Assembly: GCF_036711975.1 (NCBI RefSeq)
Contig: NC_091966.1
Span: 23,009,501-23,073,500, forward strand
Origin: Onthophagus taurus
Lineage: Eukaryota; Arthropoda; Insecta; Coleoptera; Scarabaeidae
DNA: 64,000 nucleotides
Reading direction: 5' to 3'
Part shown: positions 54,106 through 64,000 of the stretch, one piece after another
How positions within the stretch are numbered: the stretch's first letter is position 1
Layout of the letters: each line of letters begins with the position of its first letter
Program-made: the position numbers and the translations under genes
Notes under the pieces: model-generated
Database searches by the model: none
Told to the model about the DNA's origin: nothing
The model's input: the letters and a program-made list of their open reading frames with translations, nothing else

Positions 54106-54580
54106 TATTGAATGATAAATATGGAATTAATTTAATTAATAAAAAAAATATATTTAATGCTTTTTCTTGTAACTTTTGTACATCATTATCGCCATCTGTT
54201 GGTTTTAAATGGAGTTAGTTAAACTTAATTAATTGAGAAAAAAGGATCAATTTTAAATTTGTACCAGTTTAGATTAAAATATTTTTGGTATAGATCATAT
54301 CTATTTTTTTAATTAAGCAAATCCATTAAGACGTCGTTTCGTTTCTGTTACAACCCAACCCTATTTTTACATGCTATTTGCCCATTTATAAAATATGCAT
54401 CATAAAACATATAAACATATATATTTATGGAATGTAAAGTATATTGCAATAATTTAATAAGTTAAGTGTGTAAAAAAGAATGTTGGTAGCACTGCCCAGC
54501 CATCGATGGCAACTGACAGTTCGGACGCATTTTTGTGAAAAGTTTTATGGTTATTTCCGCTGAAATAAGTATTTAAAAGA
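54106..54580. promoter_or_regulatory. Intergenic region containing the EIF3E promoter
   Basis: 475 bp between the ANAPC16-like stop and the EIF3E start. The last 100 bp (GGCAACTGACAGTTCGGACG...) are the probable 5' UTR and core promoter; no TATA box is evident. Free of recognisable transposons, unlike most intergenic space here. Confidence 0.4.
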
Positions 54581-56038
54581 ATGGCAGAGTTTGATTTAAC
54601 TTCGCGCATAGCGCAATACTTAGATAGGCATTTAATATTTCCTTTATTGGAGTTTTTGTCCGCTAAAGAGGTATGTACAAATATTGAGGTTAGGTCTCAC
54701 CGACCATACACATTTTCAACCCATATTTTGTCTTAAATTTTTATAGATATATAGCGAACATGAAATCTTAAAAGCTAAAACTTATATTTTGAGTAAAACG
54801 AACATGGTAGATTATTCCATAGACGTATGGAAACAACTGTATCCAGATCGTGAAGTTCCCGAAGAGATGAAGGATCGTCGTCAACACGTTGTAGCGGAAC
54901 TTCAAGTTCTCCAAGAAGAAGTTGAACCGATTCTTCGCGTTATGGCCGATGATGAAACGATGAAAAACATGGAAAGCATGCGCGATTCAAAAACTCTCAT
55001 TAATTTTCTTTCTCGTGAGTACAGATTTGAAATAGAAATGATTGAAGGATTACACCGTTTAGCTAAACATCGCTACGAGTGTGGAACTTACTCTGTTGCT
55101 TCATCATACTTATATTTTTGCTCATTGGTACTTCCACCAAATGACAAAAATTATTTGAGTGTTCTTTGGGGGCGTTTAGCTTTACACATTTTGGTACAGC
55201 ATTGGGATTCTGCTTTGGAAAGTTTAAATGTTTTAAGAGAGTACATTGATTCCAGTCCAAATCAATTTGGGGGAAACAGCTTACAACTGTTACAACAAAG
55301 AACATGGTTAATTCATTGGTCATTATTTGTTTTCTTTAATCATGCAATGGGGAGAGAATTGATAATTGATTTATTTTTGTACAGACCTCATTACTTGAAT
55401 GCTATTCAAACAATGTGTCCCCATATTTTGCGTTATCTAACAACAGCGGTTATAATTAATCGTACACGGCGATCGGCTCTTAAAGATCTGGTAAAAGTCA
55501 TCCAACAAGAAAGTTATACATACAAAGATCCGATAACAGAGTTTGTTGAACATCTTTATGTTAATTTCGATTTTGATAGCGCTCGTCAAAAACTGCATGA
55601 ATGCCAAACGGTTTTGTTTAACGATTTCTTCTTGATATCTTGCCTTGATGAGTTTGTTGAAAACGCTCGCTTGATGATTTTTGAAACGTTTTGTCGAATA
55701 CATCAGTGTATTAGTATTGGAATGTTGGCGGAAAAATTAAATATGAATCCTGATGAAGCTGAGTGCTGGATTGTTAACTTAATTCGTAACGCTCGATTGG
55801 ACGCTAAGATTGATTCGAAATTGGGACATGTCGTAATGGGGGCTCAACCGCTTTCGCCATATCAACAATTAATCGAAAAGATTGATTCATTGTCAGTGCG
55901 ATCAGAAACCTTGGTTGGGCTTATTGATCGAAAATTAAAAGCAAGGACAGATGTAAGATTTTAATGATTTAGTGTTTTAATTTGTTTTCTTTATTAATTT
56001 TTTTTTTTTAGATACGTTGGGGAAATCAAGAATTTTGA
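54581..56038 (+). CDS. EIF3E: Eukaryotic translation initiation factor 3 subunit E (INT6)
   Basis: eIF3e is part of the PCI/MPN core of eIF3, which loads mRNA onto the 40S ribosome in the cytoplasm. Exons are 54581-54670, 54747-55952 and 56012-56038, joined by GTATGT..ATAG and GTAAGA..TTAG introns of 76 and 59 bp. The product is 440 residues (vertebrate about 445). Landmarks: [20 protein letters not shown] (1-20), [15 protein letters not shown] at junction 1, [51 protein letters not shown] and [20 protein letters not shown]. The PCI domain (about 220-390) contains [40 protein letters not shown] and [20 protein letters not shown]. The C terminus IRWGNQEF is shorter than the mammalian one. AATAAA-type signals follow from about 56185. 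No lesion. Confidence 0.97.
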
Positions 56039-56520
56039 AACGTTTATTAAGTTGTGTATTATTTTTTTCAACAAACTAAGATTGAAGTAATATGACTTCT
56101 TTAATACAAAGAGTTTTACATAAATGTATTGAGTTTTATTTGTTCTTTTGGATTTATTTCTTATACAAATACATAGATAATTTAATAAATTTTACTTAAT
56201 TTTTTTGTTTAATAAATTTTACTTTAATAAGTTATTTACTTGCTATATTGGAAAAGATTATTTTTGTTTGTTTATAAAATTTCAATGATAGTAATTTATA
56301 GTTAATAGATTTTTTTTAATTTAATTCCTTTTAATAAATTCTACTTTAATAAATTATTTATTTGCAACTAGGGTAAACACGCCTAAGGTCGACCGGTGTC
56401 AGTAGTCGACCATCTGCAACTATAAATTTCAAAAAGTAGTAAAATTTCCTCTATTAAAATTTGTATCAATAATTAGTTGCCAGTGTCTGTAACCCAAATT
56501 ACAAGCAATTGCGTAAATAC

Positions 56521-56705
56521 TAGTGATGGGACGGTATTTGAGGAGCGTACCGCTTCCACGCGATTTTAAAATACCCGTTACAGAACGTTACTAATATTAT
56601 ATATTTGTAGTGATGGTTCGGTATTTGAGGAATAATATTTTGGAGCATTATTCTAATGGAACTTACTATTCCAGCGCGATTTTTAAAATACCCGATTCCG
56701 AACGT
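56521..56705. repeat. Two direct copies of a hAT-like terminus
   Basis: TAGTGATGGGACGGTATTTG at 56521 and TAGTGATGGTTCGGTATTTG at about 56611 are each followed by GCGATTTTAAAATACCCG-like and GAACGTTA segments. The style (TAGTGATGG...GGTATTT...AATACCC) is that of hAT ends with internal palindromes. Two degenerate copies sit head to tail. Confidence 0.5.
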
Positions 56706-57088
56706 TATACAGGTGTCTCACGTAACTGGTTCGTTAGAACTTTTTTAGGTTCCAGTATTCGTACAGTTTTGAAATTTTCCGGTCTACCAGAAGTAGACCA
56801 TAACTTCGTTATTTTAAATGGAATGCTATAGTTTTTATTACACCTTTTAATTGTACGTAAAAAAATATGTTGACTTTCATAAAAGTTATTGGTACCTAGC
56901 GTTTTTCGTTTTCGAGTTATTTTGATTTTAAGATTTTTTTGGCAAATTTCACCATTCTCTTTAAAACCCTATATCCCAGCCAATGTTCATTCAAAAAACC
57001 TCTAAATTGGCACGATTACTCTTCAGGTGCCATCAGAACGCCCCATATTTTATTAGCCTACACGAAAGGGAATTTAATTCTCTACAAT

Positions 57089-58834
57089 CAGCGCCCTCCC
57101 TAGCGTTTACGTTACCCCGGACAAAAAGACAAACTACCGCCCTTTAAACATATAATGCCTTCCAAAAAGTCTGCATCAAATAATCAAACATATAAAGCTA
57201 TGCTATCAAAAATATATAGCTAATTTATTGATACAAACTTTTTGGCTGACACTGTACTGATATTTTTCTTTGGGATCTTCAATCGGTTCATCTCGAGATT
57301 CGTATGAGAAAATATTTTTTTTTCTTTGTATGCGGTGTCGTGGAATTGTTGATTCAAAATTAGCTTCAATGTCAATTTTGGCAGCCAGTTCTTTTGCACC
57401 AATTATACTTTCAATGAAAGACTTGTCCGATCGAAGATCCTTAAAGAATATTTTGCAATTTTGCAAGAGGTCAATTGCAGATGCTAGATCGAAATCTTTT
57501 GTTTGCATTAGTTTGCTTATAGGATTAATGCAGTTTAAGATTTTGTACCAAGTTTTTGTTGCGTCGTATTTTTCTCCTATTTGAAATCGTAAAGTCTTTA
57601 AGGCCTCTATCCTACTCTCCCATCTAGTGGCACTCAATGGTTTCAAAGTTAATCCTTTAATATGTTTCAAAAGTATTGCCCACCGAAACGTAGATGATGA
57701 AAAAAATAAATTTAATTTCTGGATTATATTGAAGAAATTAGCTTCTACCGAAGGAGCTTTTGCCATATCATTAACCACTAGATTCAGAGAATGACTGCTA
57801 CACGGAACGTAAAACGCTCGTGAATTTAAATTCTTAATTCTAGATTGCACTCCAGCTTTATCGCCTTTCATATTAGATCCATTATCATATCCCTGTCCTC
57901 TAATATCTTGCAAGTTTAAACCCATATTAGAAGTTCTTCAATTATGATTTCAGTCATTTGTTTTCCCTTGGACCTTTCAATTGGAAGGAAACCCAAACAA
58001 CTTTCATTAACTTTTATTTCAGCGTCGTTGAAATCAGATTTATTGACTGTAACATATCGGAATATAAGTCATTTGCTCCACCTTACTTACGTCAGGAGTG
58101 CAATCTAAAATTATAGAATAGAATTTGGCCTTTTTTATTTCATTAATAATATGAGACTTCACATTTTGATGCAACAAGTCTATTATCTCATTTTGTATAT
58201 TTTTACCGAGATTGTAGGCTTTCGTCTCCTCTTTTTTCAGCGCCCTTCGCACGTGTTCTTCCATAATGGGACAAAATTCAGACTACTGTCTAAATTTGAA
58301 CTGCTGTTCAACTATTTTTAGGAAGTTGCCATTATTATGCTCAAATAGTTTATCTCTTGTACCTTGAAAAGCCAGACAACTTTTACCAAGCATTTTAATG
58401 ATTCCTACGATTCTTAGAAGCACTTCATACCAATGGTTTGTATCAGTATTAATAATTCTTTGAGCAGTTGCATCTATAGTTTTACAACACTTTAGTCTTT
58501 GACTCAGTTCCAGCCATGATTTGTGAGCTTCAATATGACTTTCTGAAACTTCGTGTTCTTTTAACGTTTCAACGATATGCTTCCAACTTTTAAAGCCGTC
58601 TTTTGAAAGAGAACTGATCACACAGCCGAAAATTTTACAGCAAAAGCAATAAATATAGTTTTTTGAAATAGAGTATACTAGCCAGTCTCTTACAACATGC
58701 TCTCTATTGGTAGAAAATCGACAAGCAAAAATTTCGATTATCAAAATGTTATCACATTCTGAGTCAAAATGCCGCCCTTTAGAGCTGTCGCCCCGGACAA
58801 ATGTCCGGATGGTCCGCCCCTAGAGCGGGCCCTG
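57089..58834 (-). mobile_element. hAT element with a ZMYM1-like transposase gene
   Basis: Ends CAGCGCCCTCCCTAGCGTTT (left) and complement CAGGGCCCGCTCTAGGGGCG (right), each followed inward by a CCCCGGACAAA block. CTACAAT stands at 57082-57088 and 58835-58841 (a 7-bp match; hAT normally makes 8). Total 1746 bp, holding one reverse-strand transposase gene that lacks its 3' end. Confidence 0.85.
57206..58744 (-). pseudogene. ZMYM1-like (TTF-type) hAT transposase, broken
   Basis: Minus strand: 58744-58286 has REHVVRDWLVYSISKNYIYC, FCCKIFG, DGFKSWKHIVETLKEHEVSE and HIEAHKSW, the TTF-type zinc-finger region (W..YS......FCF.CK.F). 58264-58040 has HVRRALKKEETKAYNLGKNI and KAKFYSIILDCTPDVSKVEQ (first catalytic Asp, D-C-T-P-D-x-S). 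Then, after breaks near 58040 and 57940, MGLNLQDIRGQGYDNGSNMK (second Asp, GYDNGSNM), CSSHSLNLVVNDMAK, SATRWESRIEALKTLRFQIG and AKIDIEANFESTIPRHRIQR. The C-terminal dimerisation domain is missing. At least two frameshifts. Confidence 0.8.
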
Positions 58835-58841
58835 CTACAAT

Positions 58842-59165
58842 TTATCTATAAACATTACGATTAAGAAAATCACATCAAAATATAATTTTGTTATAAAAAT
58901 TATATAACTTACGTTATAAATGAAGAAAATGCTAACGTTGAATTTTATAAAAATACCACATTGAATATTAAAATATTAAAATTTAAATAAATAAACTAAG
59001 GTAAAATGTTAAAGTTAAATATTTTGTTACGAATTAAAATGAAACGTACAAGACGAACACAACGCACAATAATGGAAATTTTACATGAAAGTAAGTACAC
59101 CACCCGAATAAACCGGTTACATATGAAAATCGTTTCAATAAAGAGATGGTAAAATCAGAAAAATA
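58842..59165. other. AT-rich stretch, no gene seen
   Basis: Continuation of the interrupted left arm to about 58862, then AT-rich DNA with no frame. A PLE end could be hidden here. Confidence 0.4.
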
Positions 59166-59490
59166 TTATTTTATTTGTATAGTTTTTCTTCTCTTGCTTC
59201 TTGATAGGAAGGAGTATAATGGGGTGTAAAAAGTATCAACTTGATCGTTGAGAAGATTTATTCTTTTATTTTTCTTATGTTTATCGATTTCCAATGTTTC
59301 CAAAAGATCCAGTTTAAACCCTTTCTCGCATTTATGTAGCAACTTCGTGTTATCGAAGTCGATAATATGACCAGTCAATTGACTGTGTTTGAAAATGTTA
59401 GAATTCGCCTTTGTTTTATGTTCCTGTAGTCTTAAATCAAGTCTACGACCTGTTTGCCCAATATATAAACTATTGCATTCTTTAAATTAA
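59166..59490 (-). pseudogene. PLE GIY-YIG endonuclease fragment (second family)
   Basis: Minus strand from about 59484: ECNSLYIGQTGRRLDLRLQE, HKTKANSNIFKHSQLTGHII, DFDNTKLLHKCEKGFKLDLL and ETLEIDKHKKNKRINLLNDQ to a stop near 59166. The YIGQTGR, H..THxI and E-x-LEI.K motifs are those of PLE endonucleases. The sequence differs clearly from 9965-10402, so it is another PLE family. The RT part is absent. Confidence 0.8.
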
Positions 59491-59919
59491 CTTTATAAAC
59501 TCTATAATGTTTATAGATAATTTGTAGAGAATTAAATTCTCTTTCTGATAGGCTAAAAAAATATGGGGCGTTCCATTTAAAATTTTCGACTTTCTCGCCA
59601 TTGAATATGGAGAAACAGTAATGCAAATTCAATTTTTGACCAGGCTGTATAAGATACTCCGATACAACAAATGACAATCTATTTGACAACATCTGAAGAG
59701 TAATCGTGCCAACGTAGACGTTTTTTGAATGAACGTTGGCTGAGATATGAAGTTTTAAAGAGCATGTCAAAATTTACCAAGAAAAGCTTGAAACAAAAAT
59801 AACTCGAAAACGAAAAACGCTAGGTATCAATAACTTTTATCAAAGTCAACCTATTTTTTTACGTACAATTAAACAGTGTAATAAAAACAGTCAGGACAGT
59901 CAAGTTAAACGCCGTTATA

Positions 59920-61171
59920 CAGGGTGATTCACATAAGAACCGACACAGAACAGGGACATGTAGAGGACGATAAATTAAGACGATTTAACACAACTTATCT
60001 CTATACTAAGTTGTACTCCTGAGGAGTTATAGGCCTTTAAAGTTGGGTCTTAAATTTTTAAAACATTGAATATCTTCGTAATACATTAAGTTAGAAAAAC
60101 CAAATTTGGTATACGTTATGAGTGTACCGAGGGTATTAATTGGTAGCAAGTTGAGACCAATTGAGGCATTTGAAAGGGTTGATTACGGGTGATGGTCCCC
60201 TAAATTTTGACAGATTTTTTTAACCTTTTGGTGGATTTAACACATTATTACCTGATTTCATGTGGAATTTAGTTCTAAAACTTTTTCTACTCTTATTATT
60301 TTTTTAAAAAACATTGTCGTTTTCATAAAAAACTCAAATATCTAAAGACACGAATTTCGTTAATGCTACTTAAAATCATCGAAAATTCAGTAGTCGGCTG
60401 TGAAATTGTACGTCAAACTTGACAAATAGGTTATAAAATCTTGTCATCAAATATCTTTATAACCTATTTGTAAAGTTTGACGTACAATTTCATAGCCCAC
60501 TACTGAATTTTCGTTTATTTTAAGCAACATTGCGAAATACGTGGGTTTAGTTATTTAAGTTTTCTATGAAAACGACAAAGTTTTTTAAAAAATAATAAGA
60601 GTAAGAAAAATTTTAGAATTAAATTCCACATGAAATGAAGTGGTAATGTTATAAGTACGAAGGCTTTCACGGCCGGTGTGAATTAAACTAAGATTAGGAC
60701 TCAGAGTGTCACTTCGAACCAGTTTCTGAAGAAGGTTGCAACATGGCATCCGAAACGTCAAACCTTTTATTAAAAGACGCACGGCAAAACCCGAAAGTTT
60801 CTAGTGTTAGTTCTAGTTTTAGTCCTAATCTTAGTTTAAGTAGTAATGTATTAACTCCGCCAGAAAATTAAAAAAATCTGTCTAAATTTAGGGTACCATC
60901 ACTTTTAATCAACCCTTTGAAATGCTTCAATTGAGTTCAATTTGCTACCAATTAATACCCTTGGTACACTCATAACGTATACCAAATTTGGTTTTTCTAG
61001 CTTAATGTATTAGGAAGATATTGAACTTTTTAAAAATTTAAGAGCCAACTTTGAAGGCCTATAACTCCTCAGGTGTACAACTTAGTATAGAGGTAAGTTA
61101 CGTTAAATCATCTTAATTTATTGTCCTTTACATGTCCCTGTTCTGTGTCGGTTCTTATGTGAATCACCCTG
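59920..61171. mobile_element. TA-flanked foldback (CAGGGTGATTCACATAAGAA) interrupted by a PLE repeat
   Basis: Inverted ends CAGGGTGATTCACATAAGAA and its complement are flanked by TA. The arms continue through CCGACACAGAACAGGGACAT, CTCCTGAGGAGTTATAGGCC and CAATTGAGGCATTTGAAAGG blocks to a centre at about 60445 (TCAAACTTGACAAATAGG / CCTATTTGTAAAGTTTGA). The right arm is interrupted by 60651-60838. Confidence 0.85.
60651..60838 (+). mobile_element. Solo PLE terminal repeat with the best hammerhead-like motif
   Basis: ATAAGTACGAAGGCTTTCAC to ...CCTAATCTTAGTTTA, 188 bp, flanked by AGTGGTAATGTT (60639-60650) and AGTAGTAATGTA (60839-60850). It begins and ends with an inverted pair (AAACTAAGATTAGGACT / AGTCCTAATCTTAGTTT). 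60726-60759 reads CTGAAGA-A-GGTTGC-AACATG-GCATCC-GAAAC-GTC. The GGTTGC/GCATCC arms pair with one U-U mismatch, placing CUGANGA and GAAA as in a hammerhead core. Confidence 0.75.
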
Positions 61172-61279
61172 TATTGATATTTGTTTAAGGCTCCCTTAAT
61201 ATATTCTTTTTTCAATTTTCGGATAGCGTGTAATTTTTTAAAATTATGATAATTAGGGGTAGGGAATACACAGGCTTTC

Positions 61280-61942
61280 TCAAGACCACAGATTCCTTGG
61301 CTTGACTACAAACTGACTACAAACTTGATTACAAGTTTTTCTTTGTCGTACTGAATCAACTAAATACGACTACGTTTTTTCCTAACACTGTATGCTTTGA
61401 GGATCATTGAATGTCCTCGCTTGTGATCAATTAATGATATTGTATTTACGTTAAACATAACTTGCAATTAGTTGAAATCACTGCCAACTACGATGAGGTA
61501 ACTTTTGTAATTGCAATGACGTAAACAAGGCTTGCAGATACTTAAAAGTACCTTTTTTCTGGCTTAACCATTTATGTAATCAAAATCTTATAAGAGAGAA
61601 AAACGGTTTAGAACTAAATGGGCTATTCAGAAATTATAATAATGTAATTCTCACCTGGCCAGAAAAAAAAATATGGAGTAATATCCGGTGAACACATGAC
61701 TTTTCCAATATTCCTGTGTTTCTAAAATTGTATCAAAAACCATAAAAAGACGTTAATTGAACCTAGGAACTCACTTCTGAAAAATGGTTTCAATTGATTT
61801 ACGCGTTTTCGAGTTATAAAAAATAAAAGAATTTTTTTTGCTAACTTTGAAGTCCTCTAGCGGCGAAATGAAGCAACTTTGGATATAGATAACTTAACTT
61901 AAATCGACCTATTTTGAGGCAAGGAATCTGTGGACTTCCGAA
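61280..61942. mobile_element. Solo arm of the 38.6-42.5 kb IS630-type element
   Basis: Shares ACTACGTTTTTTCC, CTACGATGAGGTAACTTT, TTATAATAATGTAATT, ATATCCGGTGAACACATGAC and GCAAGGAATCTGTGGACTTC with the right arm at 42060-42520. Left parts of the arm are rearranged at 61280-61330 (the phrase GACCACAGATTCCTTGG also occurs there inverted). No transposase. Confidence 0.75.
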
Positions 61943-62130
61943 GCTCTGTCAAAATCACGAGCAACAATTACAGAGGAAGCGATACGAAAATGGTTGAGAG
62001 AGCTACACCACTTCTTAAACGAAAGTAATTGCAAAGACATTTTTGAAAACTCTCGTCGGGTATTGAATGGTGAGGAAACCATTCCGGGTTTTCCGAGCAA
62101 TAATATTTTTTATGAAAAGAAAAATGGCAA
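61943..62130 (+). pseudogene. Pogo/jerky-like transposase fragment
   Basis: EALSKSRATITEEAIRKWLR, ELHHFLNESNCKDIFENSRR, VLNGEETIPGFPSNNIF. The helix-turn-helix-like region followed by ...RVLNG(D/E)ET.. marks the region before and around the first catalytic Asp (NxDET) of pogo-group transposases, here Glu. It is cut on both sides. Confidence 0.55.
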
Positions 62131-62194
62131 CTGTTGTACCATTTTGAAATCTTGACTTTGATATATTTCACAAACACACAGCCACAGACGTAAT

Positions 62195-62430
62195 AATTCC
62201 CAAACATTCATTCAACTCTACTGAACATAAACAGGCATCATTTCGTTTTCTTTTCAATAGATTACAAAAAGTACCGTTAAATGATTCCAATTATCTCACA
62301 GAACTCCATAAAATTGTAAAAATCGGTTTGAATAATGGATACAACATCAAAGACTTACAGGACATTCATAACATGATACATAAATGTAACATCGTTAAAC
62401 TGATATATCCGCACTATAAGAAAAGCGTTA
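62195..62430 (+). pseudogene. PLE linker fragment
   Basis: PKHSFNSTEHKQASFRFLFN, RLQKVPLNDSNYLTELHKIV, IGLNNGYNIKDLQDIHNMIH. The (S/P)-x-H-S...K.A.F..L..RL..(I/V)PL.......EL..I...NGY....I pattern is the PLE segment between RT and GIY-YIG. It differs from the 9.5-kb copy. Confidence 0.65.
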
Positions 62431-63239
62431 TAGTATATTAAAAAACTAGTTTCCTAAGACACGTTTCAAATGCACGAATTCAAGTTGAAAAACGAGTGGC
62501 GAATCCACGAGTTTTTTAATGAATGAGTTCTTTAAGTCTTATGAAACGTGTTTTTTATGGTATTTTTTGTAATTCGCGTTTTCACCCTTTTTTTTCTCAA
62601 AAATAAAATAAATTTTGACAATGTAGGGAAATAGGTATAAAAATATGAAATAGGGTAGCAGTTGATAACACCGTAACACTTCAAACTAGAAATTTGAATT
62701 GACAATTGGAAACTGTCAAAACACATAATGTATTAATGTACATAATTAATGTTCATAATGAACCAATGTCACCAACTTGAACTGGTTCCATAAAATGTTA
62801 CTAAAATCTCATTACAGCATCGGGAGGGGATAATAAGGGAGGGGGAAGCCAATGCGTTTTCAAATGTTTACATTTTAATATCTCCTGGACCATTCAACCA
62901 GTTTGATTATTTTTGGTCTTGTTTGAAAGAGCATTTCATGCTCTTTTAAAAGATATTTTCAGTAAGACCGTTTGATTTAAAACAAATAAGCTAGAGGGCG
63001 TTATCTGCAGCGATTACATATTTTTGAAAAAAAGTTAAATGGAACGGTACTATTTACTTCATAGATCAATTCGTCTATCTTTATCGGATCAAGTTACCTT
63101 AGCAAACAAATAAGAGAGGACAAAAATGGTATTATCTAGAACCTCCTAGAGCTGACGGATCAATGAAACATCAACAATGATAATAAAACAAAATAAACCA
63201 AAACACTTAGAATTACTTAAATTTTTGGCAAAAATAACT
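62431..63239. other. Non-coding stretch with an inverted repeat
   Basis: CTAAGACACGTTTCA (about 62455) pairs imperfectly with TTATGAAACGTGTTTT (about 62538), with ACGAGT...GAATCCACGAGTTTTTT between. No gene found. Confidence 0.4.
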
Positions 63240-63960
63240 CACAAATGTTCGAAATGCCTTCCATAAACCTCGATGCATCTAGTTTCGACGGAAAAAAAGC
63301 TGTTTAAGTCTCAGCCCTGGACACGTTTCTAATGGCATTTAGTACTTTGTCATATTTTCCCTGGTTATTGTTTTTTCTTGAAAAGTTAGGTCGTTTAGTG
63401 CACTCCATAGATAAAGGGGTGAAAGCAATGTGGGTGTTGCTCGAACCAAGAAGCATATTATGCAAGTTTACACCCGCTTGTTGAAAGATGCTTCATGCAT
63501 CCATAGCATTTGTGGTTTGAATTTTCCAGAATTATATTTAAAAGTCAATGATAATAGTTCAGTCTGTTATCATAATCGGTATCTGTTAAGGCCTGAGGGA
63601 AAACAATGTGGTGAAGATACATATTATTCTCTTGAGGAATCTTGTGGACAATTGTTTTCGGGGTGCCCATATTATGTGAGATTGCATTGCTCACCAATGT
63701 GATTTACGAATTTCATGGAGATGTCTGAATGGGCTACACGTTGCTAGTTTCCCGTAATCCCGAAACCAATCTTAAAAACTCTTCTAGAGAAAAGTGTCTT
63801 TTTTGTCGATTGCATTGCACATTTTTGCCATACAGTTGCATCATATTCGAAACATTGAAAATAAATGATCGTACGCTCTATCATACGCTTCTGCGTTTGT
63901 ACATGACATGTTTACAGTTGCCATGGTTATGTGAGTAGTGTAAGAATGCTGGTTCTAGAC
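63240..63960 (-). pseudogene. IS630-type transposase remnant, heavily shifted
   Basis: Minus strand, scattered over three frames: MATVNMSCTNAEAYDRAYDH near 63935; MGTPKTIVHKIPQENNMYLH, FPQALTDTDYDNRLNYYH and SWFEQHPHCFH (about 63690-63430); and KYDKVLNAIRNVSRAE and ASRFMEGISNICE near 63350-63240 (C terminus). The order matches the HTH - catalytic - C-terminal plan of IS630/mariner transposases, but indels and stops are many and the DDE residues cannot all be traced. The plus-strand open frames here (63430-63702, 63729-63938) are shadows. Confidence 0.5.
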
Positions 63961-64000
63961 CGGAAGTTAATCCTGCCAACCCTGCGGTGACGGCACGTCT
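63961..64000. other. Window end, GC-richer
   Basis: CGGAAGTTAATCCTGCCAAC and the following CCTGCGGTGACGG are cut by the window edge. No assignment. Confidence 0.3.

Larger units (their letters stand above)
56707..59890. mobile_element. Large interrupted inverted-repeat structure with a PLE fragment
   Basis: The left arm (CAGGTGTCTCACGTAACTGG at about 56710; main pairing from 56860 to 57088, resuming at 58842) pairs with the right arm about 59500-59880: TACGTAAAAAAATA, AGCGTTTTTCGTTTTCGAGT, AACGTTCATTCAAAAAAC and GAGAATTTAATTCTCTACAA. The left arm is split by the hAT 57089-58834. The middle contains a PLE endonuclease fragment. This proves that the hAT is younger than the inverted repeat. Confidence 0.7.

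Noticed and set aside
63430-63938. Two plus-strand ORFs near the window end as genes
   Set aside because: The minus strand shows scattered IS630-type transposase text across the same positions, so the plus frames are complements.
1-64000. tRNA, rRNA, CRISPR and bacterial operons
   Set aside because: I looked for GGTTCGA-type T-loops with matching acceptor arms, rRNA-like conserved blocks and regular spacer arrays and saw none; genes have spliceosomal introns.

Overview
The window is an AT-rich, intron-bearing animal nuclear sequence, almost certainly from an insect. A beetle is my best guess from the transposon repertoire, but nothing here proves the order. Five or six host genes sit as small islands in DNA that is mostly transposable elements (TEs) and their remains. 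I could assign the host genes by recognisable protein families: MED10 (minus, 3 exons, 4810-5352), CNEP1R1/TMEM188 (minus, 3 exons, 13403-13962), an RNF180-N-terminus-like ORF whose stop codon overlaps the start of COMMD4 (27163-27513 and 27510-46874), an ANAPC16-like single-exon gene (53869-54105) and EIF3E/INT6 (3 exons, 54581-56038). I saw no rRNA, tRNA, CRISPR or bacterial-type operon.

Layout: 0-4.8 kb holds a TE-protein tail, MITEs, two clusters rich in GAAAC/GTTTC words and a foldback. 4.8-5.4 kb is MED10. 5.7-5.9 kb is an almost perfect 80-bp-arm palindrome. 6.2-7.7 kb is a reverse-strand LINE RNase H remnant split by a PIF/Harbinger element (3-bp TAA duplication). 7.9-11.8 kb is a Penelope-like element (PLE) with reverse transcriptase, GIY-YIG nuclease and a 14-bp target duplication, split by a TA-flanked foldback. 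13.4-14.0 kb is CNEP1R1. 14.2-17.3 kb is DNA-transposon and LINE debris. 17.3-19.4 kb is a tandem array of about 795 bp units with an internal palindrome, running directly into PLE debris (19.4-20.5 kb). 21.5-25.8 kb holds a collapsed hAT, an unclassified transposase-like gene and a Mutator-like MITE.

From 27.2 to 46.9 kb the COMMD4 transcription unit appears stretched over about 19 kb, because its introns hold nested elements: LINEs, two hATs, an RTE, a PLE terminal repeat, a pogo-like element, a 3.9-kb IS630-type element and several foldbacks. 47-53.5 kb is LINE, hAT and IS630-type debris. 53.9-56.0 kb is the ANAPC16-like/EIF3E pair in the same orientation. 56.5-64 kb is again nested TEs, including a complete hAT with a ZMYM1-like transposase gene (57089-58834).

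Two themes stand out. First, at least eight different families of TA-flanked, long-inverted-repeat (snapback) elements with CAGGGTG-like ends occur here, several inside the COMMD4 introns, so the transcript should be able to form long hairpins. Second, PLE terminal repeats carry a conserved CTGAAGA...GAAAC-GTC block that looks like a hammerhead ribozyme core. The least expected host-gene observation is the ATGA stop/start overlap joining an RNF180-like ORF to COMMD4, which suggests a dicistronic mRNA in an animal. All assignments rest on reading translated sequence against remembered family patterns; no search was run.
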